Below, piece after piece: positions 1-9,034 of a stretch of DNA of 56,951 bases; positions within the stretch are counted from its first letter, which is position 1, and every line of letters begins with the position of its first letter. This DNA is from Pseudomonadota bacterium. Its GTDB lineage: Bacteria > Desulfobacterota > Desulfobacteria > Desulfobacterales > Desulfolunaceae. A program made the translations under genes and the position numbers. The stretch is from positions 1 through 56,951 of the forward strand of contig JAHIRD010000094.1 in the NCBI GenBank assembly GCA_018818835.1, read 5' to 3'. The notes under the pieces were generated by a model, which made no database searches, was not told where the DNA came from, and was given only the letters and a program-made list of their open reading frames with translations.

Positions 1-517
1 GATAACCCGATCCATGCCGTTTCCGGATGGCTGACAGAACATCACGGGCCCTATTTTTTCGGCCAATGACAACGACACTCCGATAATTATAACCGTTTTT
101 CCTTATTTTTTCGAGGATGTGATACACGGTCATCTTACTTGCAATCAAAAAAAACAAATCAAGAAACACAAAGATCATCAACATCATCCGGCTGACATTA
201 ACAATTTTGAAAAGATACATGCACATGGTCAAAATTAAAAAGCTGACACCCACGGCTTTGAAAACATCCATGATAATTTTATCCCGGCTTTGTCTCCGGA
301 AGGAGTTATAGATATCAAATGAATAAAACGTGGCGTACCAGATGATGATCACAAGAAGAAGCACTATGTAATAATTCGGTGATGTTGCCAGACCGCCTAA
401 GGTTTCGGGCAGCAGGTATTTCTTGACGAAATATGAACCAATAAACGCACCAACGGTCAAAGCCAAATCCTGCAAACGGTGGAGCTGTACCAGCAGTCTT
501 CCTTGTTCTCTCAACAT
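1..517 (-). CDS. Undecaprenyl-phosphate sugar phosphotransferase (WcaJ/PglC-like), N-terminal part
   Basis: The reading frame is open from an ATG at 517 down to base 1 and runs off the left edge, so about 172 residues are visible and the catalytic C-terminal half is missing. An AGGTG ribosome site precedes the ATG. The visible part has about four hydrophobic segments (near residues 17-35, 50-67, 95-110 and 118-135), then a Rossmann-like start (SVVVIGR) after a basic linker. This arrangement (four TM helices plus a CoA-binding-type fold) is that of the polyisoprenyl-phosphate hexose-1-phosphate transferases, which load the first sugar on the lipid carrier at the inner membrane. It follows the polymerase gene on the same strand, which suits an exopolysaccharide operon continuing leftward. 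The family call rests on the N-terminal half only. Confidence 0.8.
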   Translation of the reverse strand, partial: MLREQGRLLVQLHRLQDLALTVGAFIGSYFVKKYLLPETLGGLATSPNYYIVLLLVIIIWYATFYSFDIYNSFRRQSRDKIIMDVFKAVGVSFLILTMCMYLFKIVNVSRMMLMIFVFLDLFFLIASKMTVYHILEKIRKNGYNYRSVVVIGRKNRARDVLSAIRKRHGSGY

Positions 518-707
518 CCTGTCACCTACATGTTTCTAATTGATCGTTCGGATATTTTATTTATATATGAATGAGTTAATGCGTTACCACCTGTGAATGG
601 CAAAGTCAACCCAATATATCAAGAGACAAGAATAAAAAATAATGGCCCCTGTGAACAAAAATCCTAAGCCAATTCCGTAGGGAGCCGAATAAGCCGGCCG
701 AATACCA

Positions 708-3062
708 TTATTGATCATTTTTTTTTGCAAGAGCAGAAATGAGGCGCTGAGCCTGACGGTTACCGGGTTCAGTGGTCAGAGCTTTCCTGTATTCCTCTAT
801 TGCCCGATAAGGGATCCCCAGTCTTTCATACATTTTCCCCGCCTGAATCCTCAATTGGGTATTGTCGGGAAGATAGGTAAGACCCAGGTTAATCATATCA
901 AGGGCACCCTGATTATCGTTTTGTTCGATCTTTTTTTTGTAGATCCGTGAGAACATCCAGGCAAAAACCTTTTCTTCATGACCAATATAGGCCAGTGCAT
1001 CATTTTCAATTTTACTGGCCCGGACAAGATCACCTTTTTTCAACAGGTAATCAGCAAGCGCATAGCGGGGTTTCAACCGTTCAGGCAGCCCAGTGATCAT
1101 GTCATCGGGCGAAAGGCCACTGTCCACCATGATAGCAATGCAGTCATTGATGTTTTTGGAATCGCCGTTGATTTCAAGGGCGCGTTTCAAGGTGGCCTGT
1201 CCTTTTTTTATGTCCCCGCTGTGCAGGAGAACAGCTCCGAAATGTTTATAATACTCAACATCGCTTTTTCCGAGAAGGAGGCCGGCCTCCATGAGCCGGG
1301 CCGCTGTTTCCAGTTCCCCTTTATAAAAAAATGAACGCCCCACCCTCTGGACAATGTCGCCTTGGGCAGGGGCCAGGGCCAGTGCCTTCCCATAGGAATC
1401 CATGGCGTCCTTATCACGACCGCTGTAATCATAGGCAAGTGCGCAGGCCATATGGTAACGGGCCTCAAGGGGATCTGCACCCACCGCTGAAAGGGCAGCG
1501 GCCAGAATGTACCGGAGATCCTCCTCGGGCATTCGCCCTGTCAGCTCCCTGTTTTCAACATCCATAAAACGGTAAGCACCCAGAAGCCCACCCCCATTAA
1601 ACCAGAGACTTCCTGAAAAAAGCACCAATAAAGCCGGAATCATTAAGCACATGGCCCTTTTTCCGACAGGATCAAGCCGGGTTGTCCCCTTTAGGTGAAA
1701 GCGTGTGTTTACAGCAGAAACAAGCAGTCCTGCCATGAAAAAGACGTACAGGGCATTGGCACCGCTGTAAAAATTAAAGTCGGACACGCTGTGCAGGAGG
1801 ATGGCCAGAATGCCTGAAAATGCCCCCCAGAAAAGATAAATCGCATAGACATCTTTTCTTTTTCCCAGAGCCTTAAATACATGCACAAACAAAGCGATCC
1901 AGAACCATAACACAAGAGCAATACCAATCACTCCACCAGTGACCGCAAGTTCCACATAATCATTATGGGCATGGTCAACGATACTGTCTCCGGGAAAGGT
2001 TCTGAAAGCAGGATAAATTGATCCAAAGGTGCCGAACCCACTTCCAAAAAGTGGGAAATCACGGATGATATTCAGGCTATCATTCCAGAAAATCATGCGT
2101 CCATTCAGATTGATGGTGTCCTGGGACAGGACCTCTCCAAATCGGGATACAAGAGCATCCCAGCCAAACCAGCTGACGGATAAAAGTAAAAGAAAAACAA
2201 AAAAAAGGGCTGACACGCCGTTATGATTCATTTTTTTCCCTTGCCTGATCATCAGGACAAAAACCATGGATGACAGACTCAGGCAGACCACGCCGCCCCG
2301 TGAAAGGCTTATAAACTGGGATGTCCCAAGAATAAGGGCTGAAAAGCCAAGAAGTATATGCCTGTTGGCCTTGGGCAAGGTGAACACCTCAATCACGCTC
2401 TCCTTGAAAGAGTTATAACTAAACATGGGCTTATAGTAGAAAAAAAGCGCCAGAACCAATGGGAAAATCATCTCCACAAATCCGGCGTAATGATTCTTAT
2501 ACACATAGGGTCCAATGTGGGTATTCCCCTCGGGAATCGTGAACAACCAGTAAATTTTCCCATTTGAGAAAAACCGTTCAATCAAGGCATAAACCCCTAT
2601 ACCCGCCCCAAGAAAGGCCAGAACCAGGAGTGTTTTCTTCAAACGCCGTCCGGACGCGAGAATCTGGATCGTGAGAATGTAAAGACATATACATGCCGAG
2701 AAACGGAACAATTCCCTGACCGTGGATTTAATATCAATGCTCAGTGGCATGAAATCAAGTGAACCCACCACCCCAGCGCTTTGGTTGTAGATATCATATG
2801 CAGCGGGAGATATCACCCGGACCAGATCTCCGGGAAGGGGTATGACCTGAAAAATAATATAACTCTGAAGGCATAAAAGAGCAGGCCAGCCAGGGACGTG
2901 ATAGAAGGTTTGACGGTTTTTAATCCCTGTCACACACAAAGAAAAAACGCCCATAAAGCACAACGCTTCCATCAGTCCCAGAGAGAGCATACCCCGTGTA
3001 CCCAGAGCAAGGGGAGAAAAAACCAGAACCGTGAGGAAGACTCCAAAAGGGAAAGCTCTCAT
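708..3062 (-). CDS. O-antigen ligase/polymerase (Wzy_C) family membrane protein with C-terminal TPRs
   Basis: This 784-residue protein has about 12 hydrophobic segments in its first 480 residues. It contains the Wzy_C/WaaL signature: a GRMIFWNDSLNIIRDFPLFG stretch, then FGTFGSIYP and the HAHNDYVEL motif with its conserved histidines and asparagine. The last ~290 residues are soluble and carry tetratricopeptide-like helices (for example around YHMACALAYDYSGRDKDA and the final AIEEYRKALTTEPGN). Members of this family polymerise or ligate lipid-linked glycans at the periplasmic face of the inner membrane. The TPR tail probably recruits partners. It is the first visible gene of the leftward exopolysaccharide operon, divergent from the export operon starting at 3575. 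Whether it is a Wzy polymerase or a ligase cannot be decided from sequence alone. Confidence 0.85.
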   Translation of the reverse strand: MRAFPFGVFLTVLVFSPLALGTRGMLSLGLMEALCFMGVFSLCVTGIKNRQTFYHVPGWPALLCLQSYIIFQVIPLPGDLVRVISPAAYDIYNQSAGVVGSLDFMPLSIDIKSTVRELFRFSACICLYILTIQILASGRRLKKTLLVLAFLGAGIGVYALIERFFSNGKIYWLFTIPEGNTHIGPYVYKNHYAGFVEMIFPLVLALFFYYKPMFSYNSFKESVIEVFTLPKANRHILLGFSALILGTSQFISLSRGGVVCLSLSSMVFVLMIRQGKKMNHNGVSALFFVFLLLLSVSWFGWDALVSRFGEVLSQDTINLNGRMIFWNDSLNIIRDFPLFGSGFGTFGSIYPAFRTFPGDSIVDHAHNDYVELAVTGGVIGIALVLWFWIALFVHVFKALGKRKDVYAIYLFWGAFSGILAILLHSVSDFNFYSGANALYVFFMAGLLVSAVNTRFHLKGTTRLDPVGKRAMCLMIPALLVLFSGSLWFNGGGLLGAYRFMDVENRELTGRMPEEDLRYILAAALSAVGADPLEARYHMACALAYDYSGRDKDAMDSYGKALALAPAQGDIVQRVGRSFFYKGELETAARLMEAGLLLGKSDVEYYKHFGAVLLHSGDIKKGQATLKRALEINGDSKNINDCIAIMVDSGLSPDDMITGLPERLKPRYALADYLLKKGDLVRASKIENDALAYIGHEEKVFAWMFSRIYKKKIEQNDNQGALDMINLGLTYLPDNTQLRIQAGKMYERLGIPYRAIEEYRKALTTEPGNRQAQRLISALAKKNDQ

Positions 3063-3574
3063 ATGTATTTAATTCCATTCTTGATTTTGTTCACATACCC
3101 TGTCCAGAGACATAGTATTACCCTTATAGAAACAACGTTTTCATTTTACAGGACCGATCACATTCAATGCTTTTAAAGGAATAACAAAATATATTTAGAT
3201 AGTTGAACCGCAAACCATCTGAGAAAAATTCCAAGGCGTTCCCCTAAAGCGGCTCTATGGAATATTTTTGATTCAGTAATTTATTTGAAGAACTCGAGTG
3301 AGGTGTTTATAAACGTTTTTTTAAAAAAAATCAAACGGCATTTTATCCCGTCATTACTGCATCCCCGAAAAATCAGTCTGTATTTATGGAAAAAAATTGA
3401 GGCGATTCCTCATTTTTTGTCAAACTATTACTTGACCACCCCATCATTTTTTTGATACGGAACGACTTATCTTTATTTATTTATGATTTTTTCTTCATCC
3501 ATATTGTCGTGAATGGTTGATGTTTGTTACCATCAAAGGATAACCACTGTTAACTGAATATAAAGGCGAGATTC
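3063..3574. promoter_or_regulatory. Divergent intergenic region between polysaccharide synthesis and export operons
   Basis: This 512-bp, AT-rich stretch has no convincing gene. It separates two divergent operons and must hold the promoters for both. A possible sigma-70 element for the rightward operon is TTGACC at 3432-3437 with a weak TACGGA at 3456-3461 (18-bp spacer). No -24/-12 element was found here on either strand. The promoter is a weak guess; the divergent layout is seen directly. Confidence 0.4.
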
Positions 3575-4510
3575 ATGATAAAACGATCGATTCACTCTCG
3601 AATAAATGCATTCTTTTTCTTGATCTTCTTTATGTCAGTCTCCGTTGTTAACCCTGCTTTTTCCGGAGACCCCGACTGGTTCAAAGCCCTGCAAAACAGC
3701 CTCAATTCCGGGGCCAAGGGAGAAAGCGGATCCGGGCTGGAAGAGGTTGTGGGCATGGCCATCAAATCAGGTGTCCAGATTTACGTCATTCTTCAAACCG
3801 CCGTGGCCATGGACAGCAATGCCGTTGACCAGGTTCTCAAGGCAAGCACCCTGGCTACCCGTGATCCGAACAGGGTTGTCAAGGCAGCCATTATTGCCAA
3901 CATTGATCCGGCCCAGATTCTGAAATCCGTGTTATCGGTCAGCCCGGATACTGAAACGGTCATTTCCGCCTGTATCAATGCCGGGGCGGATATCAATACC
4001 GTTATCAACGGATGCCTGGCCGCCGGTTCTGATCCTGTCACCATCGTTGCAGCATCCATGGCCGCAAGTCAGAATACGTCAGGAGTCATTGAGGCTGCTG
4101 TCAAGGCCCAGATACCACCCAGTGCCATTCTCCAGGCTGCGTTTTCAAGGGATCATAAAGACCTTGGCCCTGTGGTATCTGCCAGCATCAACGCCGGAGG
4201 CGATGCATATGAAACCACCGCCTCCGCCATTAATATGGGTTCGGACTGGCGTGGCATACTCATTTCCGCCCTTGGTTCCACCAATGATTACTATCCGGTG
4301 GTCAAAGCCACTCTTGACCAGAATGTGACCGGAGATGATATCATGGCCTGTGCTGCCACAGATCCATCAGTGGACCAGGACGCTGTGGCAAATGCCATTG
4401 AAACGGCCCAAGCAGCCCTGGCCTATACTCCTGCGTCTTCCCGGAGAAGACAGCAGCGGCGTGATGCCATGCGTCACCGCCATAGAAGACATAATGTGAG
4501 TCCTTATTGA
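3575..4510 (+). CDS. Exported protein built of ~15 tandem 14-residue repeats, function unknown
   Basis: This 311-residue protein has a clear signal peptide (basic start, hydrophobic run ending NPAFSG near residue 31). From about residue 55 to 285 it consists of successive 14-15-residue units of the pattern x-[VI]-[VIL]-x-A-a-[IL]-x-A-G-x-D-P-x; for instance TVISACINAGADIN is followed directly by TVINGCLAAGSDPV. Each unit could be one short helix plus a turn, giving a compact alpha solenoid. The C-terminal ~25 residues are strongly basic (SSRRRQQRRDAMRHRHRRH). I do not recognise the family. The units recall half an ankyrin repeat but are too short. It is first in the operon with a porin, a Wza-like protein and a Wzc-like kinase, so a periplasmic or surface role in polysaccharide export is likely. 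An anionic-polymer-binding basic tail is speculation. Confidence 0.85.
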   Translation: MIKRSIHSRINAFFFLIFFMSVSVVNPAFSGDPDWFKALQNSLNSGAKGESGSGLEEVVGMAIKSGVQIYVILQTAVAMDSNAVDQVLKASTLATRDPNRVVKAAIIANIDPAQILKSVLSVSPDTETVISACINAGADINTVINGCLAAGSDPVTIVAASMAASQNTSGVIEAAVKAQIPPSAILQAAFSRDHKDLGPVVSASINAGGDAYETTASAINMGSDWRGILISALGSTNDYYPVVKATLDQNVTGDDIMACAATDPSVDQDAVANAIETAQAALAYTPASSRRRQQRRDAMRHRHRRHNVSPY

Positions 4511-4603
4511 TGGATCGCAGCACGACCACCTTCCTTCAACTATGAAATTGCGGTGGAATCGTTGTAGCCATCATGACCCTAACCCCCTGTAATGCAAAAA
4601 AAG

Positions 4604-4623
4604 AGATTGCCACAATGCAATCT
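4604..4623 (+). other. Small hairpin just before the porin start
   Basis: AGATTGC and GCAATCT form a 7-bp stem with a 6-nt loop, ending seven bases before the AAGGTG ribosome site of the porin gene. It has no T-run, so it is not a typical terminator. It could affect translation of the downstream gene or be chance. Confidence 0.3.
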
Positions 4624-4640
4624 TACAAAAGGTGACCCCA

Positions 4641-5906
4641 GTGACCCGCCCTCTAATAAACAGATTCCTTTATTCATCAGTTGTTGTTCTGTGCCTCTTG
4701 TGTCTGCCCTGTACCGTTCTGGCGAGTGATCTCGATTTCAGCAGCCTGTTCGGAGACGGAAATCATATCCATCCCTTCATCACCCTTGAGACCACCTGGT
4801 CGGATAATATTTTCAAAACCAAGGATGACACAAAAAGTGATACTGTTATTTACACTAGCCCCGGAATCTGGTTTGCCCTTCCAGGTGCCGAGACCAAAGC
4901 CATCTCCGTGGAAACCGCCAGTGAATCCCCAGGCGGTGCCAGCCTGACCCGGTTTAACGACATGGATATGATTCGCTATCAGACTTATTTTCTGTACAAT
5001 CCCGAATTCGAAACCTATCTGGACAATACGGATCAAAACGATGTGAATCATAAAGCAGAAGGCTATTTCCTCTACAATTTTGCAGGTGGGCTTTCCATAG
5101 AACTTCTGGATCAGTTTATCGCGTCACACGATGACATTGCCCTGGGCCTGGACAATGTCAATTACAACAACAATTATCTATGCGGCACCCTGTCCTATGA
5201 TGTCACGGAAAAACTCCGTCTGCGCATGGACTACACCCAGTACGACGTAAATTATGAAAGTCTGGCCAACTACAAGGATCGCGTGGACAACACTCTGTCC
5301 TCATACATTTTTTTCAAGATTCAGCCCAAAACGTCCATCTTCTTCCAGTACTACAACACCGACATCAATTATGACATGGACACGGATCCCTTGAAATCCA
5401 TTGACAGTACGGAAAACGGTTATCTTGCAGGCGTAAGGTGGAACATCACGAACAAAACATCAGGAACATTCAAGGCCGGGTATCAGACCAAGGACTTTGA
5501 CCGCGCTTCCTTTGCAGATGTGAGCACCCTGAAGTTTGAATTGAACGCCAATTACGAGATCAGCGGTCACAGTTCATTGTCCCTGACCGCAAAAGATGAA
5601 CTTTCGGAAACCGATACGGATGATGCATATTATATCCAGGCAGACAGCCTGCTTGCTGTTTATGAACAGGCCCTAACGGAAAGGTTCACAGGATTTATGA
5701 GTGCCAATTATCTCCGGGAAGACTATGGGGATATTGACCGAACAGATACAACCCTTGACGTTTCCCCTTCCCTTTCGTATGTATTCAATAATCGTTTGAC
5801 ATTCAATGCAGCATACACCTATGAACATGTGAGTTCCTCAGGTTCTGACGCTGTGGATGATTATACCAAGAACACGATTCTATTGAGTGCATCGGCATCG
5901 TTTTAA
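4641..5906 (+). CDS. Outer-membrane beta-barrel porin (BBP2-like) of a polysaccharide export operon
   Basis: There are two in-frame GTG starts, at 4632 and 4641. The second is preferred because AAGGTG lies 6 bases before it, giving 421 residues. A signal peptide is present (hydrophobic run ending VLASD). The mature protein starts with FITLETTWSDNIFKTKDD and then shows many alternating-hydrophobicity strands rich in Tyr, Asp and Asn, ending in aromatic Phe (LLSASASF), as expected for an outer-membrane barrel. The N-terminal motif matches the putative beta-barrel porin 2 (BBP2) family, common in exopolysaccharide loci. In Myxococcus, beta-barrel Wzp proteins act as exit pores together with short OPX proteins. 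The short Wza-like neighbour at 5981 fits that arrangement, so this is a candidate polysaccharide exit pore. The pore role is inferred. Confidence 0.8.
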   Translation: MTRPLINRFLYSSVVVLCLLCLPCTVLASDLDFSSLFGDGNHIHPFITLETTWSDNIFKTKDDTKSDTVIYTSPGIWFALPGAETKAISVETASESPGGASLTRFNDMDMIRYQTYFLYNPEFETYLDNTDQNDVNHKAEGYFLYNFAGGLSIELLDQFIASHDDIALGLDNVNYNNNYLCGTLSYDVTEKLRLRMDYTQYDVNYESLANYKDRVDNTLSSYIFFKIQPKTSIFFQYYNTDINYDMDTDPLKSIDSTENGYLAGVRWNITNKTSGTFKAGYQTKDFDRASFADVSTLKFELNANYEISGHSSLSLTAKDELSETDTDDAYYIQADSLLAVYEQALTERFTGFMSANYLREDYGDIDRTDTTLDVSPSLSYVFNNRLTFNAAYTYEHVSSSGSDAVDDYTKNTILLSASASF

Positions 5907-5935
5907 GTAAACGTAATAATCCATTGATTTAATAA

Positions 5936-5963
5936 GAAAGCCGGGAGCTTTATCCCGGCTTTC
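5936..5963 (+). other. Strong hairpin between porin and Wza-like gene
   Basis: A perfect 11-bp stem (GAAAGCCGGGA with TCCCGGCTTTC) encloses a 6-nt loop. It lies 29 bases after the porin stop and 18 bases before the next start. No T-run follows, so it is more likely an mRNA processing or stabilising element, or a partial attenuator, than a full terminator. Confidence 0.55.
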
Positions 5964-5980
5964 CAAGGTTTAAGGCAACA

Positions 5981-6517
5981 GTGAATAAAACAATCTTTAG
6001 CGTCATTCTTATTATCGTTCTTTTTATAGCAGCCCCTATCTCAGGTCAGGACTTCAAAGTTGGCAGCGGTGACCGTCTGACGATCACCGTCTATGACCAT
6101 GACGACCTGTCCATGACCGTCAGAATCAGTGAAGAAGGAACCATAAAAGTCCCCTTCCTGGGTAATGTTTCGGTTGCCGGTCTAACCACAGCTGAGATCG
6201 CCAAAAAACTGACCATGGAATTTGTCACGCAGGAATACCTGGTCAACCCACAGATCACCGTATATATTGACGAATATAAAAGCCGTAAAGCAAGTATTTT
6301 AGGTGAGGTCAACAGACCGGGCCGGTATGAGCTTGAAGAGGATACCACCATCATGATTCTTGTGACCATGGCCTCGGGTTTTTCCCCCAAAGCATCCAAA
6401 AAATGCGCCAACATTATACGGAAAGTCGATGGAAAGAAAGTGATCTTTGAAAAAGTTGCCATGGATGAACTCGTTCTCCCCGGAGACATTGTGGTTATAC
6501 CTGAGAGTTTTTTCTGA
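5981..6517 (+). CDS. Short polysaccharide export protein (OPX/Wza-like)
   Basis: GTG start with AAGG five bases upstream; 178 residues. The signal peptide has no lipobox cysteine (ends APISGQDF). After it comes the polysaccharide-export (PES) domain, with the typical start FKVGSGDRLTITVYDHDDLS and YLVNPQITVYI. One SLBB-type domain follows (ASILGEVNRPGRYEL) and ends with PGDIVVIPESFF. E. coli Wza (about 379 residues) has further domains and a C-terminal helix crossing the outer membrane. These are absent here, so this protein is a periplasmic short OPX and needs another outer-membrane exit, probably the barrel encoded just upstream. The kinase gene follows after 33 bases. Confidence 0.88.
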   Translation: MNKTIFSVILIIVLFIAAPISGQDFKVGSGDRLTITVYDHDDLSMTVRISEEGTIKVPFLGNVSVAGLTTAEIAKKLTMEFVTQEYLVNPQITVYIDEYKSRKASILGEVNRPGRYELEEDTTIMILVTMASGFSPKASKKCANIIRKVDGKKVIFEKVAMDELVLPGDIVVIPESFF

Positions 6518-6550
6518 TCCATATAAACCAAATCTGATTCTGGATATGTT

Positions 6551-8734
6551 ATGCAAGAAAAAGAAATACATCTAAGAGATTATATCAGGGTGCTTCGCAA
6601 ACGGAAGCAAACTGTTTTCACCTTTTTCATCATCACCGTGACACTGGTCCTAATCGGGGTACTGACAACGTCCCAGGAGCCCATGTACCAGGCATCCACC
6701 CGGGTTCTGGTGGAGAAAAGCGACCCAAGTTCCCTTATTGAAGGCAGCTCATCTTATTACCGGTCATGGGACCCCGAATTCCTTGAAACCCAGGCCCAGA
6801 TCATCACAAGCTCATCCGTCGCACTGAAAGTGGTCAAGACCCTGTCCCTGGATACCACCTACAAACATTTATTCTTTGAGGATGAAGAAGAGGGACATAA
6901 CTCTTTTTCCATGGTCTCCACGGTCATAAACTGGGTCCGGTCTCTGACCCGTCCTGATCCGCCCGAAGAAACCGACTCGGCCGCCCCCATGTTTGAAAAA
7001 AATCAGGAAACAAGCCCGGCTGAAATCATTGCCCAAATGATCAGTCAAGGTATTGAGCTGACACCGGTCCGAGACACCCGCATCCTGGACATCTCGTTTC
7101 AATTCAAAAATCCTGTCATTGCCGAAATGATCGTCAATACCCTGGTCAAGGCCTACATTGAAGAGCTTCTGGACATGCGGATGCAGTCCTCCACCTACGC
7201 CATTCAATGGATGAGCCAGAAAGCCGATGAAGAACGGATCAAACTTGAAAAAGCGGAAAGTGAACTCTCCGCTTACATGCGTGCAAAGGACATCATTACC
7301 ATTGAAGACAAAATAACCATTGTCCCTCAAAAAATAACGGCCTTGAGTGATGAGCTCACCAAAGCGGAGACACGACGGAAAGAACTTGAAGCCATCATCG
7401 AGCAGCTGCGACGAGTATCCGTGGATGAAGCCGAAACCATTCCCGAAATATCCCAGCGGAAAACCCTCCAGGATATGAGAAAGGATTTGATCAAAGCGGA
7501 GCAGACCGTCACGGAATATTCAAAGAAATACGGTCGAAGGCATCCCCTGATGATCCGATCACTAAATGCCCTGAAAGTCATCCAGGAAAACCGTGTGCAG
7601 GAGCTCAAACGCCTGACCAAGGAGATTGCAAACGACTACGATCTGGCAAAGACCCGTGAAACCGATCTGACCCATCTGTTAAGCCAGGCCAAGGCCGAAG
7701 CCATCAACCTCAATGAAAAATACATCCAATATAAAATCCTGAAACGGGATGTGGAGACCAACCGGAGCCTGTACAATGCCCTGATATCAAAAATCAAGGA
7801 ACAGGCCGTATCCGAAAAGGTTCAAACCGTCAATGTGTGGACCATCGAAGCTGCCAAAACACCTGATATCCCCGTGAGCAGCCACAAAAAACGCAAACTC
7901 CTCCTGGGCCTTATTCTTGGGCTATTCGGCGGCATTGGCCTGGCTTTCTTTATCGAGTATCTGGACAATACCATCAAATCCGTGGAAGAAACGGAACAGC
8001 GCTTAGGCACTCCGGTTCTGGGTGTCATCTCCCTGCTTAAGGGAAATACCGATCAAATCGAACATGTGGTTACAAACGAACCCCTTTCCGCCATTTCTGA
8101 AAACTACAAAGCCATTCGGACATCCATACTCCTGTCCTCGGCCGATCGTCCCCCAGCCTGCCTGCTTGTGACCAGCATGGCCCCCAGAGAGGGTAAAACC
8201 ACAACCGTTTCAAATCTGGCCTCGGCCCTGGCCCAGTCCGGAAAAAAAGTCGTGATTATTGATGGTGACCTGAGACGTCCCCGGATTCACAAGGTGTTTA
8301 ACATTGCCAACACATCGGGTCTGAGCACACATCTTGCCGGAAGTGACAGCCCCATCATTGTGGGAAAAAATCTCCCGGACGGTATCCTTGTTATCCCCTC
8401 GGGCCCCATTCCGCCGGACCCCTCGGAGCTCCTGGGATCGGCCCGTCTTAACACCCTGATCTCGAATCTCAAAAAGAACGTGGATATCATCCTCATTGAT
8501 TCACCGCCTCTTTTATCCGTATCCGACGGCTTGATCCTGAGTACCCAGACCGACGGTGTCCTGATCGTTACAAGGGCCGGAATGACCACCTATGAAATAG
8601 CCGGAAAAGGCCTCAAACAACTCAAGGATGTCAACGCCCACATCACCGGCCTTATCATCAATGGGGCAAACATCACGAAAAACAGCTATGATTATTATGG
8701 CTACGGCTACTATGCCTATGACACCAAGGAATAA
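6551..8734 (+). CDS. Polysaccharide co-polymerase with bacterial tyrosine kinase domain (Wzc/EpsB-like)
   Basis: This 727-residue inner-membrane protein has TM1 near residues 20-42, a long periplasmic Wzz-type region with coiled-coil segments (about 200-430) and TM2 near 447-467. A cytoplasmic BY-kinase domain follows: Walker A APREGKTTT with Lys549, Walker A' IIDGD with Asp571, and Walker B ILIDSPP with Asp650. The tail holds seven tyrosines (YDYYGYGYYAYDTKE), the usual autophosphorylation cluster. Such proteins control chain length and couple synthesis to export by cycles of phosphorylation. It is last in the export operon and is followed by a terminator at 8764-8799. No cognate tyrosine phosphatase gene is seen in the window. 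Confidence 0.95.
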   Translation: MQEKEIHLRDYIRVLRKRKQTVFTFFIITVTLVLIGVLTTSQEPMYQASTRVLVEKSDPSSLIEGSSSYYRSWDPEFLETQAQIITSSSVALKVVKTLSLDTTYKHLFFEDEEEGHNSFSMVSTVINWVRSLTRPDPPEETDSAAPMFEKNQETSPAEIIAQMISQGIELTPVRDTRILDISFQFKNPVIAEMIVNTLVKAYIEELLDMRMQSSTYAIQWMSQKADEERIKLEKAESELSAYMRAKDIITIEDKITIVPQKITALSDELTKAETRRKELEAIIEQLRRVSVDEAETIPEISQRKTLQDMRKDLIKAEQTVTEYSKKYGRRHPLMIRSLNALKVIQENRVQELKRLTKEIANDYDLAKTRETDLTHLLSQAKAEAINLNEKYIQYKILKRDVETNRSLYNALISKIKEQAVSEKVQTVNVWTIEAAKTPDIPVSSHKKRKLLLGLILGLFGGIGLAFFIEYLDNTIKSVEETEQRLGTPVLGVISLLKGNTDQIEHVVTNEPLSAISENYKAIRTSILLSSADRPPACLLVTSMAPREGKTTTVSNLASALAQSGKKVVIIDGDLRRPRIHKVFNIANTSGLSTHLAGSDSPIIVGKNLPDGILVIPSGPIPPDPSELLGSARLNTLISNLKKNVDIILIDSPPLLSVSDGLILSTQTDGVLIVTRAGMTTYEIAGKGLKQLKDVNAHITGLIINGANITKNSYDYYGYGYYAYDTKE

Positions 8735-8763
8735 TCACTTTCCTTCACAGAGTAAATCATACA

Positions 8764-8799
8764 TGTTTCCCAGGCTGTAGCCTGGGAACATCGTTTTTT
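8764..8799 (+). terminator. Rho-independent terminator of the export operon
   Basis: TTCCCAGGCT and AGCCTGGGAA form a near-perfect inverted repeat about 30 bases after the kinase stop. TCGTTTTTTA follows at once. This is a convincing intrinsic terminator for rightward transcription. Confidence 0.85.
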
Positions 8800-8800
8800 A

Positions 8801-8854
8801 TTAACCACCCGCTCCCGGTGGGCGCTGAAGCACACCAAAAGCACAGCGCGGCAA
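8801..8854 (+). repeat. Dispersed TTAACCACCC repeat, copy 1
   Basis: It begins TTAACCACCCGCTCCC and continues into a GCTGAAG...CAC...AGCAC tail. Related copies start at 27580 and 56757, and an inverted one ends at 27890. The 56757 copy shares even the preceding TTTTTTAT. It lies just after the terminator in a 300-bp non-coding stretch (8735-9034) that also holds the 9-bp tandem repeat. Confidence 0.65.
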
Positions 8855-8871
8855 AGCCACAACCACAATAC

Positions 8872-8905
8872 CATGGGACTTATGGGACTAATGAGACTTA
8901 TGGGG
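8872..8905 (+). repeat. 9-bp tandem repeat, site 1
   Basis: Units CATGGGACT, TATGGGACT, AATGAGACT and TATGGGG follow one another with a 9-bp period. The same motif (on one strand or the other) recurs at 19396-19449 and 25751-25786. The rest of this intergenic region up to 9034 shows nothing else. Confidence 0.7.
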
Positions 8906-9034
8906 ATATATATATTTTGCTAAATGAACTCAAAACATGAAACAATAGCAACGAATACAAAACATATTTGACTGTCCCGTCATAGCCTTGCAGCTGTTAG
9001 ATCTTTATATTTAGCGACACAGTGCTCTTCATGG

